DNA from: Dokdonella sp.
GTDB lineage: Bacteria > Pseudomonadota > Gammaproteobacteria > Xanthomonadales > Rhodanobacteraceae
DNA length: 64,000 nt
Reading direction: 5' to 3'
Assembly (NCBI RefSeq): GCF_019634845.1
Contig: NZ_JAHCAQ010000019.1
Coordinates: forward strand, 1 to 64,000
Positions 29,026-38,572 of the stretch are shown piece by piece. How positions within the stretch are numbered: position 1 is the stretch's first letter; each line of letters starts with the position of its first letter. The notes under the pieces were generated by a model. That model was not told the origin of the DNA. It did no database searches and saw nothing but the letters and a program-made list of their open reading frames with translations. A program made the translations under genes and the position numbers.

Positions 29026-30333
29026 TCAGGCGGCAACGCGCTGCGGGTCCGCGCGGTCCTCGAACTGCTCTTCCTCGGTCGAGCCCTTGAGCGCAAGCGT
29101 CGAGGACTGGCCTTGCTGGATCGCCTGCGTCACGGCGTCGAAGTAACCGGTGCCGACTTCGCGCTGGTGCTTGACTGCGGTGAAGCCCTGCTCGGCGGCC
29201 GCGAACTCGGCTTGCTGCAGGTCGACGAAGGCGCTCATCTGGCGCCGCGCATAGCCGTGGGCAAGGTGGAACATCGCGTAGTTGAGGGCATGGAAGCCGG
29301 CCAGCGTGATGAACTGGAACTTGTAACCCATTGCGGCCAGCTCGTGCTGGAAGCGCGCGATCGTGGCATCGTCGAGGTTCTGCTTCCAGTTGAAGCTCGG
29401 CGAGCAGTTGTAGGCCAGAGCCTTGCCGGGGTAGCGCGCGTGGATCGCCTCGGCGAAGGCGCGCGCGAACTTGAGATCGGGCTTGCCGGTCTCGCACCAG
29501 ACGAGATCGGCATAGGGCGCGTAGGCCAGGCCACGCGAGATCGCCTGGTCCAGGCCCTTGCGCGTCTTGAAGAAGCCCTCGACCGTGCGCTCGCCGGTGG
29601 TGAAGGGCTGGTCATTGGGGTCGACGTCGCTGGTCAGCAGGTCGGCCGCCTCGGCGTCGGTGCGCGCCACGATGAGGGTCGGCACGCCGAGCACGTCGGC
29701 AGCCAGACGCGCCGCGTTGAGCTTCTCGATCGCCTCGCGCGTGGGCACCAGCACCTTGCCACCCATGTGGCCGCACTTCTTGACGCTGGCGAGCTGATCC
29801 TCGAAATGCACGGCGGCTGCACCGGCCTCGATCATCGCCTTCATGAGCTCGAAGGCATTGAGCACGCCACCGAAGCCGGCCTCGGCATCGGCGACGATCG
29901 GCTGCAGGTAGTCGATGCTGTCGTCGCCCTCGGCATGCGCGATCTGGTCGGCGCGCAGCAGCGTGTTGTTGATGCGGCGCACGACGGCCGGCACCGAATC
30001 GGCCGGGTACAGCGACTGGTCGGGATACATCTGGCCGGCCAGATTGGCATCGGCAGCCACCTGCCAACCCGACAGATAGATGGCCTTGAGGCCGGCCTTG
30101 ACCTGTTGCAGTGCCTGGTTGCCGGTCAGCGCGCCCAGGGCGTTGACGAAGGGCTCGCGCTGCAGCGATTGCCACAACTTGTTGGCGCCCAGGCGCGCCA
30201 GCGAGTGCTCGACGTGCACGGTACCGCGCAGGCGCAGCACGTCGTCGGCATCGTAGTTGCGCTGGACACCGGTCCAGCGTGGGTTGGTGGACCAGTCCTG
30301 GCGCAGTTCGTGGGCGGTGGGCAGTGGGTTCAT
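29026..30333 (-). CDS. aceA: Isocitrate lyase
   Basis: Splits isocitrate to glyoxylate and succinate in the glyoxylate shunt. 435 residues (E. coli 434). The catalytic signature [14 protein letters not shown] is present, as are [20 protein letters not shown]-like and [13 protein letters not shown] motifs. The ATG at 30333 gives the family start ([14 protein letters not shown]) and has GGGG six bases upstream; the frame continues 19 codons upstream. It lies 160 bases downstream of aceB on the same strand. Confidence 0.96.
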   Translation of the reverse strand: MNPLPTAHELRQDWSTNPRWTGVQRNYDADDVLRLRGTVHVEHSLARLGANKLWQSLQREPFVNALGALTGNQALQQVKAGLKAIYLSGWQVAADANLAGQMYPDQSLYPADSVPAVVRRINNTLLRADQIAHAEGDDSIDYLQPIVADAEAGFGGVLNAFELMKAMIEAGAAAVHFEDQLASVKKCGHMGGKVLVPTREAIEKLNAARLAADVLGVPTLIVARTDAEAADLLTSDVDPNDQPFTTGERTVEGFFKTRKGLDQAISRGLAYAPYADLVWCETGKPDLKFARAFAEAIHARYPGKALAYNCSPSFNWKQNLDDATIARFQHELAAMGYKFQFITLAGFHALNYAMFHLAHGYARRQMSAFVDLQQAEFAAAEQGFTAVKHQREVGTGYFDAVTQAIQQGQSSTLALKGSTEEEQFEDRADPQRVAA

Positions 30334-30495
30334 GATCATCCCCGTGTCGTTGGATGTGGCTGGGTGGGTGGTGGTTGGGTTGGCCTGCAACCGGCGCAGG
30401 CGGTCGACGATGGCGCGGTCGCGGGCTGCGCGAAGGCAGGTTTGGGCGGCCCCGTGCTGCCGGCGACCGTGCCCGGCGGCGGCCCAGACGCCGGC

Positions 30496-32097
30496 TCAAT
30501 GCAGCGATGGATAGGCGGCGAGGGTGAGGAAATCGGCCAGCTCGCGCGCGTGGGTCAGTTTGTGCAGCAGGATCGCGGCGGCGCCGACCTGATGCTGGCC
30601 GGGGATCGGCAACGCGGCCAGCCGCTGGCGCGCCGCGACCAGCTCGCCGTCGAAGGCGGCGAAGTCGATCACGCCGCCATCGTCGAAACGCGGTTCGCGT
30701 GCCACGTGCAGCCATTGCCACAACTGCGCGCGCGAAATTTCCGCGGTGGCGGCGTCTTCCATCAGGTGGTTGATCGGCACGCAGCCCTGGCCGTCGAGCC
30801 AGGCGGCGGTGTAGCGCAGGCAGATCTCGATGTTGGCGGCAAAGCCCGCCCGCGTGATGGTGCCCGTGCTGGTCGCGAGCAGGGCATCGCGGTCGGCAGT
30901 CACATCCTCGCGCAGCACGTGGAGCTGGTTGGGCGTGCTCATGTGGTCGTCGAACACCTCGCGCGCGACACGCACCAGGGCCGGGTGCGCCACCCAGGTG
31001 CCATCGTGGCCGGCACGCACCTCGCGCAGCTTGTCGGCACGCACCTTGTCGAGCGCGGCCGCGTTGGCGGCGGGGTCGGCAGCGATCGGGATCTGCGCCG
31101 CCATGCCGCCCATGGCAAACGCACCACGGCGGTGGCAGGTCTTGATCAGCAGCTCGGTGTACGCCTTGAGGAACGGCACGCCCATGGTGACCTGGCCGCG
31201 TTCGGGCAGCACATGGTCGGGATGGGCGCGCAGCGTCTTGATGCACGAGAAGATGTAGTCCCAGCGTCCGCAGTTGAGGCCGACGCAACGCTCACGCAGG
31301 GCGTGCAGGATCTCGTCCATCTCGAACACCGCGGGCAACGTCTCGATCAACACCGTGACCTTCATCGCCCCGTGCGGCAGACCCAGTTCGTGTTCGGCAT
31401 GGGCCAGGACCGCATCCCACAGCGCCGCTTCCTCGGCACATTCGAGCTTGGGCAGGTAGAAGTACGGTCCGCGCCGACGCGCCTGCAACGCGAGCGCGTT
31501 GTGGAAGGCGAACAGGCCAAAGTCGAACAGCGCACCGGCCATCGGCTCGCCATCGACTTCGACGTGGGCCTCGTCGAGGTGCCAGCCACGTGGCCGCACC
31601 ATGAGCACGGCCGGATCACCGTGGATCGCGTAGTGCCTGCCCTCGGCTGAGGTGTAGGCGATGTCGCCGCGCACCGCATCGCGCAGGTTGAGCTGGCCAT
31701 CGACGAGGTTGCCGAAGCTCGGCGCCGTGGAGTCCTCGAAATCGGCCATGAACACCTTGGCACCCGAATTGAGCGCGTTGATGATCATCTTGCGCTCGAC
31801 CGGGCCGGTGATCTCGACACGACGGTCGAGCAGGGCGGCGGGGATCGGCGCCACGCGCCAGCTGCCCTCGCGGATCGCGCGCGTGTCGCTGCGGAAGTCG
31901 GGCAGCTCACCGGCGTCATGGCGGGCCTGGCGTTCACGGCGGCGCTCCAGCAGGCGGCGCCGCGTGGCATCGAAGCGGCGATGCAGGTCGCTGAGGAAGG
32001 CCAGCGCCGGTGGCGTCAGCACGGCAGCGGCGGCGGCACTGGCAGAGGCGAGGATTTCGATGTCGGACTGGGGTTGGCGCAGTGCAGCGGTGGTCAT
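30496..32097 (-). CDS. aceB: Malate synthase A
   Basis: Condenses glyoxylate with acetyl-CoA to malate, the second glyoxylate-shunt step. 533 residues, the same as E. coli AceB. Conserved segments include SGAKVFMADFEDSTAPSFGN, LIETLPAVFEMDEILHALR and LNCGRWDYIFSCIK. The ATG at 32097 follows GGAG; the frame is open nine codons further upstream. First gene of aceB-aceA, divergent from a LysR-type regulator. Confidence 0.96.
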   Translation of the reverse strand: MTTAALRQPQSDIEILASASAAAAAVLTPPALAFLSDLHRRFDATRRRLLERRRERQARHDAGELPDFRSDTRAIREGSWRVAPIPAALLDRRVEITGPVERKMIINALNSGAKVFMADFEDSTAPSFGNLVDGQLNLRDAVRGDIAYTSAEGRHYAIHGDPAVLMVRPRGWHLDEAHVEVDGEPMAGALFDFGLFAFHNALALQARRRGPYFYLPKLECAEEAALWDAVLAHAEHELGLPHGAMKVTVLIETLPAVFEMDEILHALRERCVGLNCGRWDYIFSCIKTLRAHPDHVLPERGQVTMGVPFLKAYTELLIKTCHRRGAFAMGGMAAQIPIAADPAANAAALDKVRADKLREVRAGHDGTWVAHPALVRVAREVFDDHMSTPNQLHVLREDVTADRDALLATSTGTITRAGFAANIEICLRYTAAWLDGQGCVPINHLMEDAATAEISRAQLWQWLHVAREPRFDDGGVIDFAAFDGELVAARQRLAALPIPGQHQVGAAAILLHKLTHARELADFLTLAAYPSLH

Positions 32098-32139
32098 GCC
32101 GGGCTCCGTGATGCTTTGCGGCAATCCTAGGCATGGAAA

Positions 32140-32190
32140 AGTATCTTTGACAAAACAAACGATTCAATGCGATATATTGACTTATTCAAT
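32140..32190. promoter_or_regulatory. Divergent aceB / lysR control region
   Basis: A+T-rich island in GC-rich DNA. For aceB (minus strand) TTGAAT (32162-32167) and GATACT (32140-32145) form a -35/-10 pair with 16-base spacing. The heptamer ATTCAAT occurs twice, at 32162-32168 and 32184-32190, 22 bases apart (two helical turns), and TCAAT-N7-ATTGA (32164-32180) forms an inverted repeat. These are reasonable binding sites for the divergent LysR protein. Confidence 0.55.
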
Positions 32191-32213
32191 GGCTAATATG
32201 TACTTGATCCTGC

Positions 32214-33245
32214 ATGAAAAAACCAAGGTTGGTGCGTAAATCGCGGACAAAGTCAGGTTCGCGAGGCGCCGCAGGCGCCGAACGGACTGATGTTGCAACG
32301 CGGTTCTATTACAAGGGCAGCCGGCTCAAGCAGCTGCGTGCGTTCTGCATGATCGTCAAGCTTGGCACGCTGTCGCGGGCCGCCGAGGCGCTGTTCCTGT
32401 CGCAGCCTTCGGTCAGCCTGCAGTTGCGCGCGCTGGAGGCGGAACTGGGCGTGGCGCTGATCGAACGACGACGGCGACGGGTGGCGCCCACGCGCGAGGG
32501 CCAGGCGCTGTACGAGCTCGCCCTGCCGCTGGTGGAGGGACTCGAGACGCTCGATCGGCGCTTCCACGCGCGCTGCAAGGGGCTGGCCGGCGGCGAATTG
32601 CGCATTGCGGTCGGCGCCTCGACCGGCCAGTACCTGCTGCCGCCATGGATCGCCGCGTTCCGCGCTCGCCATCCGGAAGTGCACGTGCAACTGCGCAGCG
32701 TCGTCGGCAGCGACGGGATCGCCCAGTTGCGCAGCGATCAGGTCGACATCGCGATCGGTTCGTTGCTCGACGTGCCGCAGGATCTGGCCTACGAGGTGCT
32801 GCAGACCTGCGACCCGCTGCTGATCGCGCCGCTCGACCATCCGCTGGCGCAGTTGGCCGAGATCCGCCTCGAGGATCTGTCGCCGCACGGTCTCGTGCTG
32901 CCGCCGCATCGCCAGACCACGTTCCAGCTCGTCGATCTCGTGTTCCAGCAGCACAAGTTGCCGTTCCACGTGAGCATCGAGGTCGGCGGCTGGGATGTCA
33001 TCAAGCGCTACGTCGCCCAGGGGCTCGGGATCTCGGTGGTGCCCGACCTGTGCGTGCAGGAGGACGACCACGCGCGCTTGTGCGTGCGCAACCTGCGCGC
33101 GCTGTTTCCACGCCGCAGCTATGGCGTGATCGTGCGCAAGGGCAAGTTGCTCGGCAGCGAGGCGCGCGCATTCCTCGACCTGCTGCGTCCCAACCTGTTC
33201 GGCCGTCGTGGCGACGGTGCGGGCACCGGACCCTCCGAGCGCTGA
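32214..33245 (+). CDS. LysR-family transcriptional regulator, probable glyoxylate-shunt regulator
   Basis: 343-residue LysR-type regulator. A basic N-terminal extension of about 37 residues precedes the winged helix-turn-helix (LKQLRAFCMIVKLGTLSRAAEALFLSQPSVSLQLRALE), followed by the effector-binding domain (GELRIAVGASTGQYLLPPWI onward). It is divergent from aceB-aceA, so it likely controls the glyoxylate shunt; this role is inferred from position. I kept the ATG at 32214, close behind the promoter-like A+T island. Confidence 0.85.
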   Translation: MKKPRLVRKSRTKSGSRGAAGAERTDVATRFYYKGSRLKQLRAFCMIVKLGTLSRAAEALFLSQPSVSLQLRALEAELGVALIERRRRRVAPTREGQALYELALPLVEGLETLDRRFHARCKGLAGGELRIAVGASTGQYLLPPWIAAFRARHPEVHVQLRSVVGSDGIAQLRSDQVDIAIGSLLDVPQDLAYEVLQTCDPLLIAPLDHPLAQLAEIRLEDLSPHGLVLPPHRQTTFQLVDLVFQQHKLPFHVSIEVGGWDVIKRYVAQGLGISVVPDLCVQEDDHARLCVRNLRALFPRRSYGVIVRKGKLLGSEARAFLDLLRPNLFGRRGDGAGTGPSER

Positions 33246-33334
33246 CGACGCGTCCGGCCGTCATCGCGCCTGCCGCTGCGAACCGCGCGCCGCCGGGCGT
33301 GGCCTGGCGGTCGGGTTGCTGACGCGACTGCCGC

Positions 33335-33937
33335 TCAGCGCCGGGCGCCGGCGACGCCGCGCCGCAGCCGGCGCAGCAGCCCCGCCAGCAGGCGCACGAG
33401 CTTGGGCAACAGCCATGCCAGCACGAGCAGGAACAGGGCCAGCAAGATGAGGAAGGCGACCGGATGCGCGATGGCGAGCCACAGGCCGGCCAGCACGAGC
33501 CCATCCTCGCCCGCGCTCGCGGTCCAGTTGCTGAGCGGCTCGGGCGAGGTGTTGATGAGCGCCCGGCCGCCGGCCTTGGCCAGATGGGTGCCGCCACTGA
33601 TGAGTCCGCCGCCCAGCGCCGCCGCCACCTGCACGGCGGGCGTGGCGTCGCCGAACGCGCCCCAGGCGAGCAGGGCGCCGGCGGGAATGCGCACCACGGT
33701 ATGCAGGGCATCCCAGGCCGAATCGAAGGCCGGAACCTTGTCGGCGAGGAACTCACCCACCGTCATCACGGCGGCGGTACCGATCACGAGCGGGTGCTGC
33801 AGCACGTGCAGCGCCGTCGGCAGTTCGAGATAGCCATAGTGTCCGAGCACGCCGACCAGCAGCACGGTCGCGTAGAGACGGATGCCGCTGCCCCAGGCCA
33901 TGGCGCCGGCAAGCGCGAGTTCGGCCAGCGGCGTCAT
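33335..33937 (-). CDS. DUF4126 family membrane protein
   Basis: 200-residue hydrophobic protein of the DUF4126 family. It starts MTPLAELALAGAMAWGSGIRLYATVLLVGV and has the characteristic GEFLADKVPAFDSAWDALHTVVRIPAGALLA segment, then several further membrane helices and a basic tail (RLRRGVAGARR). Function unknown. It converges on lysR. Confidence 0.8.
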   Translation of the reverse strand: MTPLAELALAGAMAWGSGIRLYATVLLVGVLGHYGYLELPTALHVLQHPLVIGTAAVMTVGEFLADKVPAFDSAWDALHTVVRIPAGALLAWGAFGDATPAVQVAAALGGGLISGGTHLAKAGGRALINTSPEPLSNWTASAGEDGLVLAGLWLAIAHPVAFLILLALFLLVLAWLLPKLVRLLAGLLRRLRRGVAGARR

Positions 33938-34057
33938 GCGCGCAGCCCCGAGCTTCGCGCGGCTGCCGATCGGCAGCTTTGCCGCGACCGGCGGCGCTGC
34001 GCGGGATGGCCGCTTTCTGCTAGCTTTGCGCCTGTCGTTGCGTGTCGCGGGTGACCC

Positions 34058-34333
34058 ATGCTGCGCTGGATTCTGTTGGCCATTGGCCTGCTCTGCTTTG
34101 TCGTTGTGATGACCACGCGCAGTGCGCTTGCGCTCGGCATCGCACTGCCGGTGGGACTGATCGCGTTCATCGGCTTCATTCTCGCGCTTGTTGGCGACCG
34201 CGTCTCGTCGGTGTCGCGACCCGAAACCTCGATGGCCTCTCCCGAACAGCTTGCCGCGATGAGCGGCGCGCGCGCTGCGAAGCCTGCGGCGGGCGGCCAG
34301 CGCGCGCCGGCCAAGCTCGATCCACCGGCTTGA
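34058..34333 (+). CDS. Small membrane protein, unknown function
   Basis: 91 residues with two adjacent hydrophobic helices at about 4-20 and 26-47 (ILLAIGLLCFVVVM; LGIALPVGLIAFIGFILALVG) and a hydrophilic, Ala/Pro-rich tail. No family recognised. It lies upstream of the phosphopantetheinyl transferase on the same strand, 33 bases away, and divergent from the DUF4126 gene. Confidence 0.6.
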   Translation: MLRWILLAIGLLCFVVVMTTRSALALGIALPVGLIAFIGFILALVGDRVSSVSRPETSMASPEQLAAMSGARAAKPAAGGQRAPAKLDPPA

Positions 34334-34366
34334 TTCGGCCTGCCGCACGCGGCCGCGAGCGGGTCG

Positions 34367-35017
34367 ATGGCTGATCCCGAGCACAGCGGCTTCATCCGCT
34401 GCAGCGCACCGCCTGCCCTTGGTGCAGACGAGATCCACTTGTGGCACATGCCGCTGGCGCTGCCCGCTGCGCGGGCGTTGCGCGCGCAGGCGCGCGATGG
34501 CCTGCTGCGCCTGCTGCGCGGCTATCTGGCGGGCGCCGAGCCCGTGCTCGAGGTGGATGCCAAGGGCAAGCCCCGCCTCGCCGGCAAGGTGCCGCTGCAG
34601 TTCAACCTCAGCCACTGTCCGGGCCACGTCATGCTCGCGTTCGCCTGGGCCCAGCCGCTGGGCGTGGACATTGAAGCGCGCGGGCGTCGCGTGAGCGTGC
34701 TCGAGGTGGCGCGGCGCTTCTTCCACGCCGACGAGGCGGCGGCGCTGGCGGAACTGCCGGCGGCGCTGCAGCTGGATGCGTTTGTCGCCTTGTGGACGCA
34801 CAAGGAAGCGCTGCTCAAGGCGCTCGGCGACGGACTTTCGTTTGGGCTCGATCGAATCCCTTTCGCACTCGAGCCGTCGACGCTGAGCTGGACGCTGCGC
34901 GCGGCGAGCGACGCCGCGGACTGGCGCCTGCATGCGTTCGCGCCTGCGCCGGAGGTGACCGGTTGCCTGGCCTGGCAGGGTCGCTCGCGCCGCGTGCGAC
35001 AGCTGCGCGTGGCTTGA
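34367..35017 (+). CDS. Sfp-type 4'-phosphopantetheinyl transferase
   Basis: 216-residue enzyme that attaches 4'-phosphopantetheine from CoA to a carrier-protein serine. The Sfp motifs are present: [21 protein letters not shown] (metal-binding Asp/Glu) and [20 protein letters not shown]. No polyketide, peptide synthetase or carrier gene is nearby, so the carrier target is unknown; it may act on a fatty-acid or lysine-pathway carrier. Confidence 0.9.
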   Translation: MADPEHSGFIRCSAPPALGADEIHLWHMPLALPAARALRAQARDGLLRLLRGYLAGAEPVLEVDAKGKPRLAGKVPLQFNLSHCPGHVMLAFAWAQPLGVDIEARGRRVSVLEVARRFFHADEAAALAELPAALQLDAFVALWTHKEALLKALGDGLSFGLDRIPFALEPSTLSWTLRAASDAADWRLHAFAPAPEVTGCLAWQGRSRRVRQLRVA

Positions 35018-35081
35018 GGCGCCAGCGCGACGGCGAGGTCCGCGCATCGACACGCTGCGGGGCTTGCGCGATCATCGCCCG

Positions 35082-35900
35082 ATGACTGCGCTCAGTGTCA
35101 ACATCAACAAGATCGCCGTATTGCGCAACTCTCGCGGCCACGCGCTGCCCGACCCGGTCGCGGCCGCGCGCGTGGCCATGGCGGCCGGCTGCCACGGCAT
35201 CACCGTGCATCCGCGGCCCGACCAACGCCACATCCGCACCGATGACGTGGAGCGGCTCGCGGCCGAACTGGCCGCGCGCCAGCGCGCGGTCGCCGATGGC
35301 GCGGCGTCAGTGGCTGCCGGCGCGCAATGCGCGGGCGTGGAACTCAACATCGAGGGCAACCCGTTCGCGCCGCCGCGCGCGGGCTATCCGGGACTTCTCG
35401 AACTAGTTCGCCGTGCGCGGCCGGCGCAGGTCACGCTGGTGCCTGACGGCGACGCCCAGCTCACCTCCGACCATGGCTTCGATCTCGCGCGCGACGGTGC
35501 GCGCCTGCAACCTTTGGTGCATGCCTTCAAGGCACTGGGTTGCCGCGTGAGCCTGTTCGTCGATCCCGACGTGGCCGAGGTGGAACGCGCCGCCGCACTC
35601 GGCGCCGATCGCGTCGAGCTCTACACCGAAGCCTATGCGCGCGCCTTTGCCGCGGGTGATCACGGCGCGGCGCTGGCCGATTGCGTCGCCACCGCGAATC
35701 GCGCCCGCGCGGCCGGACTGGGCGTCAACGCCGGGCATGACCTCGACCAGCGCAATCTCGGCGCGCTGCTTGCGGCGATTCCGTTCCTGGCCGAGGTCTC
35801 GATCGGCCATGCCCTCATCGGCGAGGCGCTGTACGCCGGACTCGACGCCACCGTGCGCGCGTATCTGGCCATCGTGAACGGCCCGCACGCCACGCCCTGA
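35082..35900 (+). CDS. pdxJ: Pyridoxine 5'-phosphate synthase
   Basis: Forms pyridoxine 5'-phosphate from 3-amino-2-oxopropyl phosphate and deoxyxylulose 5-phosphate. 272 residues. It starts [18 protein letters not shown] (E. coli: VNIDHIATLRNARG) and has [48 protein letters not shown] and [11 protein letters not shown]. Compared with the 243-residue E. coli enzyme it has a longer variable segment near residues 60-95. It converges on exbD with a 10-base gap. Confidence 0.95.
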   Translation: MTALSVNINKIAVLRNSRGHALPDPVAAARVAMAAGCHGITVHPRPDQRHIRTDDVERLAAELAARQRAVADGAASVAAGAQCAGVELNIEGNPFAPPRAGYPGLLELVRRARPAQVTLVPDGDAQLTSDHGFDLARDGARLQPLVHAFKALGCRVSLFVDPDVAEVERAAALGADRVELYTEAYARAFAAGDHGAALADCVATANRARAAGLGVNAGHDLDQRNLGALLAAIPFLAEVSIGHALIGEALYAGLDATVRAYLAIVNGPHATP

Positions 35901-35910
35901 GCGTAGATCG

Positions 35911-36315
35911 CTAGCGGCCAAGGCCCTCGACGCGGATTCCTGCCAGCCCGCTGTGGCGGGCGATGTCGAGCGTGGCGGCGACCTGGTCGTAACGGGTGTC
36001 GCGATCGGCGTGGATCGCCAATACCGGCGGCTCGGCTGCGTCGGCCCAGCGCTCGAGGATCGCGGCAAGCTCGACGCGGTTGACCGCGCTGCCATCGAGG
36101 AACAGCTCGCCGGTGGCGAGGATCGCCAACCTTGCGATGCGCGGCTCGCCGACCGCCGTGGACTGCCCCTGCAGCGGCAGCGCGAGCTTCTTCATCGTCA
36201 GCGGCGCCGCGATCATGAGGATCACGACGAGCGCGAGCAGGACGTCGATGAGTGGGGTGACGTTGATCTCGGCCTGTGCATGGGCGGCATGCATCCGATA
36301 GGCGTTCGCGCTCAT
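35911..36315 (-). CDS. exbD: ExbD/TolR-type biopolymer transport protein (second copy)
   Basis: 134-residue inner-membrane protein of the ExbD/TolR family. The single N-terminal transmembrane helix has the conserved acidic start [21 protein letters not shown], with the essential Asp. The periplasmic domain follows. It is separated from the other exbD by a 151-base gap holding a strong terminator, so it is probably transcribed on its own. Two exbD genes at one locus are known in Xanthomonas campestris. Confidence 0.9.
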   Translation of the reverse strand: MSANAYRMHAAHAQAEINVTPLIDVLLALVVILMIAAPLTMKKLALPLQGQSTAVGEPRIARLAILATGELFLDGSAVNRVELAAILERWADAAEPPVLAIHADRDTRYDQVAATLDIARHSGLAGIRVEGLGR

Positions 36316-36405
36316 CGCAGTCCCCGTTGGCCCGGAACACGAGCTCAGCCTACGCCTGTGGCACCGCCTGCGGCAAGCGACCGTGCCGCGTCGTGCACGG
36401 TCGCG

Positions 36406-36441
36406 CAAAAGGAAACGGCGCCGCAGGTCGTGCGGCGCCGT
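36406..36441 (-). terminator. Intrinsic terminator after the first exbD
   Basis: Perfect 11-pair stem (36415-36425 with 36431-36441, ACGGCGCCGCA/TGCGGCGCCGT) with a five-base loop; on the minus strand it is followed by a T-rich tract (TTTCCTTTTG). It sits between the two exbD genes and ends the tonB-exbB-exbD transcript. Confidence 0.8.
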
Positions 36442-36466
36442 TCAAGGGTCGGACTGCAGCCGTCGG

Positions 36467-36886
36467 CTACTGGTCGCCGGAGCCCGTGGTCATGAAGCCG
36501 AGCTTGACCATGCCCGCGCTCTTGGCTTCCGCCATGACGGTTGCGATCTTCTGCCACTGAGTCGGCTTGTCGGCGCGGATCTGCAGCTCGGGCTGCGGAT
36601 TCTTCTGCGCCGCCACGCGCAACTGCGCCTGCAGGATCGCCTCGGTGACCGGTTCGTCGTTCCAGAACAGGTCACCGTTCTCCTTGATCGCCAGATCGAT
36701 CGGTTCCGGCGGGGTGTCCTGAATCACGTTCGGATTGGCCTGCGGCAGGTCGATCCGGATCTTGTGCGACATCAACGGCGCCGTGATCATGAAGATGATC
36801 AGCAGCACGAGCATCACGTCGACGAGCGGCGTGACGTTGATTTCCGCCATCGGGCCACCGCCCGATCCACCTGCACTCATGCCCAT
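36467..36886 (-). CDS. exbD: ExbD/TolR-type biopolymer transport protein (first copy)
   Basis: 139-residue ExbD. A Gly/Ser-rich start leads into the transmembrane helix [21 protein letters not shown] with the conserved Asp, then the periplasmic domain. It forms the proton channel complex with ExbB that energises TonB. It lies three bases after exbB, so the three genes tonB-exbB-exbD form an operon. Confidence 0.94.
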   Translation of the reverse strand: MGMSAGGSGGGPMAEINVTPLVDVMLVLLIIFMITAPLMSHKIRIDLPQANPNVIQDTPPEPIDLAIKENGDLFWNDEPVTEAILQAQLRVAAQKNPQPELQIRADKPTQWQKIATVMAEAKSAGMVKLGFMTTGSGDQ

Positions 36887-36889
36887 GGC

Positions 36890-37678
36890 TTACTTCCTCG
36901 CTGCTACCGGCGCGACGCCCGCTTCAACGCGCGAACCCGTCGCGAAGAAGTCGTGCAGGTCGTGCGCAAATTCGTCGAAGCGGGCATAGATCACGCGGTT
37001 CGAACGCACGTAGAAGTTGTATCCCAGCACCGCCGGGATGGCGACGAACAGACCGAACGCGGTCATGATCAGCGCTTCGCCGACCGGACCGGCCACGGCT
37101 TCCATCGAGGCGTTGCCCGACGCGGCGATCTTGATCAGCGCGTGGTAGATGCCCCACACGGTACCGAGCAGACCGACGAACGGCGCCGACGAGCCGACCG
37201 TGGCGAGCAGGGTCATGCCGCCTTCCAGACGCAGGCTCTCGCGGGCCACGGCCTGGCGCAGCGCACGATCGATGAACTCCGAGCGGTTGAGGGCCTCGAC
37301 CAGGCGGCTGCCTTCATTGCGCTGGTGGTGCGCGGCGGCCTGGGCGGCCTCGAGCGCGATCTTCGAGAACGGTTCGCTCTTGGGCTGGTCCTCGAGGAAA
37401 CGCACGGCGTCTTGCGCCGAGGGCGTATCCCAGAACGTGCCGATGACCTTTTCCATGCGCGAGCGGATCATGCTGTTGCGCAGGAAGTTGGCGACGATGA
37501 AGTAGATCGACGACACCGACATCACGACCAGCGTGACGAAGACGATCCAACCGAGGACGTCGAAGTTGTTGATGAGGTCGTGGAACCCCATCTGGCTCAT
37601 CGCAGCGGCGTTGCCGCCGCTACCGGGAACGACAGCAGACTGGGCCGCTGCGGGTGACTGAGAGGCTTCTTGCTGCAT
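36890..37678 (-). CDS. exbB: ExbB/MotA/TolQ proton channel family protein
   Basis: 262-residue inner-membrane protein of the TonB energising complex. Hydrophobic helices occur at about 40-64 and again after the [25 protein letters not shown] and [22 protein letters not shown] segments, which are diagnostic of ExbB/TolQ. A cytoplasmic domain lies between. A Gln/Ala-rich start precedes the first helix. It lies nine bases after tonB. Confidence 0.94.
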   Translation of the reverse strand: MQQEASQSPAAAQSAVVPGSGGNAAAMSQMGFHDLINNFDVLGWIVFVTLVVMSVSSIYFIVANFLRNSMIRSRMEKVIGTFWDTPSAQDAVRFLEDQPKSEPFSKIALEAAQAAAHHQRNEGSRLVEALNRSEFIDRALRQAVARESLRLEGGMTLLATVGSSAPFVGLLGTVWGIYHALIKIAASGNASMEAVAGPVGEALIMTAFGLFVAIPAVLGYNFYVRSNRVIYARFDEFAHDLHDFFATGSRVEAGVAPVAARK

Positions 37679-37687
37679 GGCGCTACC

Positions 37688-38344
37688 CTACTCGCTCAAG
37701 TTGAAATCAATCGGAACCAAGGCATAACCCGGTGCGGGCTGCCCACCCTTCGAACCTGGATTGAATCTCCAGTTCCTGACTGCCTCGATCGCGGCCTGGT
37801 CGAGCAGGCGCGAACCGCTGCTCCTCTGCACCGTGATCTCCTGCGGACTACCATCGACGCCGACCAGAACCTTGAGCAGGACCTTGCCCTGCTGGCGCTG
37901 GCGCAACGCCTGCGGCGGATACCGCGGCGGACGCAACTTACGGTAGCTGATGTTTTCGCTCGGCGCGATGTCGGCCGGCGGCGGCGGCGGCGCAGGCGGA
38001 GCCGGCGGCGGCGCAGGCACCGACATCGGCGAGGCTTCCTCGACGATCGGCGGCGCAGGCGGCGGCGGTGGCGCCTTCGGCGGCGGCTGGATCTTTTCCA
38101 CGACCTTCGGCGGCGGCTTCTTCGGCGGCTCGGGCGGCGGCGGTGGTGGCGGCGGCGGTGGCGGCGGCGGCTCGATGAACTCGACCATGACCTTCTTGTC
38201 GACGGTCTTGTCCTTGAGCGGCGGCGGCGCAATCGGTGCCATCATCATCGCGAACGCGAAGGCGTGCAGGGCAAACGCGCAGGTGAAGGCAGTCACGCGC
38301 TGCCAACTGAACCGATTGCCGTCAGGTTGAGAAGTGTCTGCCAT
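37688..38344 (-). CDS. tonB: TonB energy transducer
   Basis: 218-residue TonB. A short cytoplasmic N-terminus, one transmembrane helix (about 17-36), then a very proline-rich periplasmic spacer of about 90 residues, and the C-terminal TonB domain with PRYPPQALRQRQQGKVLLKVLV and AIEAVRNWRFNPG. The ATG at 38344 gives the family start. It links the ExbBD proton motor to outer-membrane TonB-dependent receptors. No Fur-box-like sequence is visible in the upstream gap. Confidence 0.93.
   Translation of the reverse strand: MADTSQPDGNRFSWQRVTAFTCAFALHAFAFAMMMAPIAPPPLKDKTVDKKVMVEFIEPPPPPPPPPPPPPEPPKKPPPKVVEKIQPPPKAPPPPPAPPIVEEASPMSVPAPPPAPPAPPPPPADIAPSENISYRKLRPPRYPPQALRQRQQGKVLLKVLVGVDGSPQEITVQRSSGSRLLDQAAIEAVRNWRFNPGSKGGQPAPGYALVPIDFNLSE
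38132..38170. repeat. GGC/CCG tract encoding 13 consecutive prolines in TonB
   Basis: 39 bases made almost only of GGC and GGT triplets on the plus strand, read as 13 proline codons in tonB. A simple-sequence tract of this kind can change length by slippage, which would alter the reach of the TonB spacer. Confidence 0.75.
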
Positions 38345-38572
38345 CAGTATTGACCAACGAGATAGAGTCCGAGCGGCCGCCCCCTGCGCTGCCCGGCTTC
38401 GACCCCTCGAGGTCCAGGCGGAAAAACGCAAGTCCGACACGGTACAACAGCGCGCACCAGTCCGACAAGCGGGTCGAACCTGGTTTGTGGGACTGGGCGC
38501 TTGCTGGCGGTCGGTTTCTAAAGCGGCGGAAATTGTCGCGACGATGGCAACGCGCCATCGCGCGCGACGGGG

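Noticed and set aside
28763-29146. Frames across the gap after the antiporter, including one that begins near 28779
   Set aside because: They overlap the aceA end on the opposite strand and have odd composition; the inverted repeat in the region is the only clear structure.
38132-38170. GGC repeat as a possible CRISPR-like or VNTR element
   Set aside because: It is a continuous proline-coding tract in tonB, not spaced repeats.
38345-38572. Fur box upstream of tonB
   Set aside because: No GATAATGATAATCATTATC-like repeat is present in the gap; iron control cannot be supported from the sequence.
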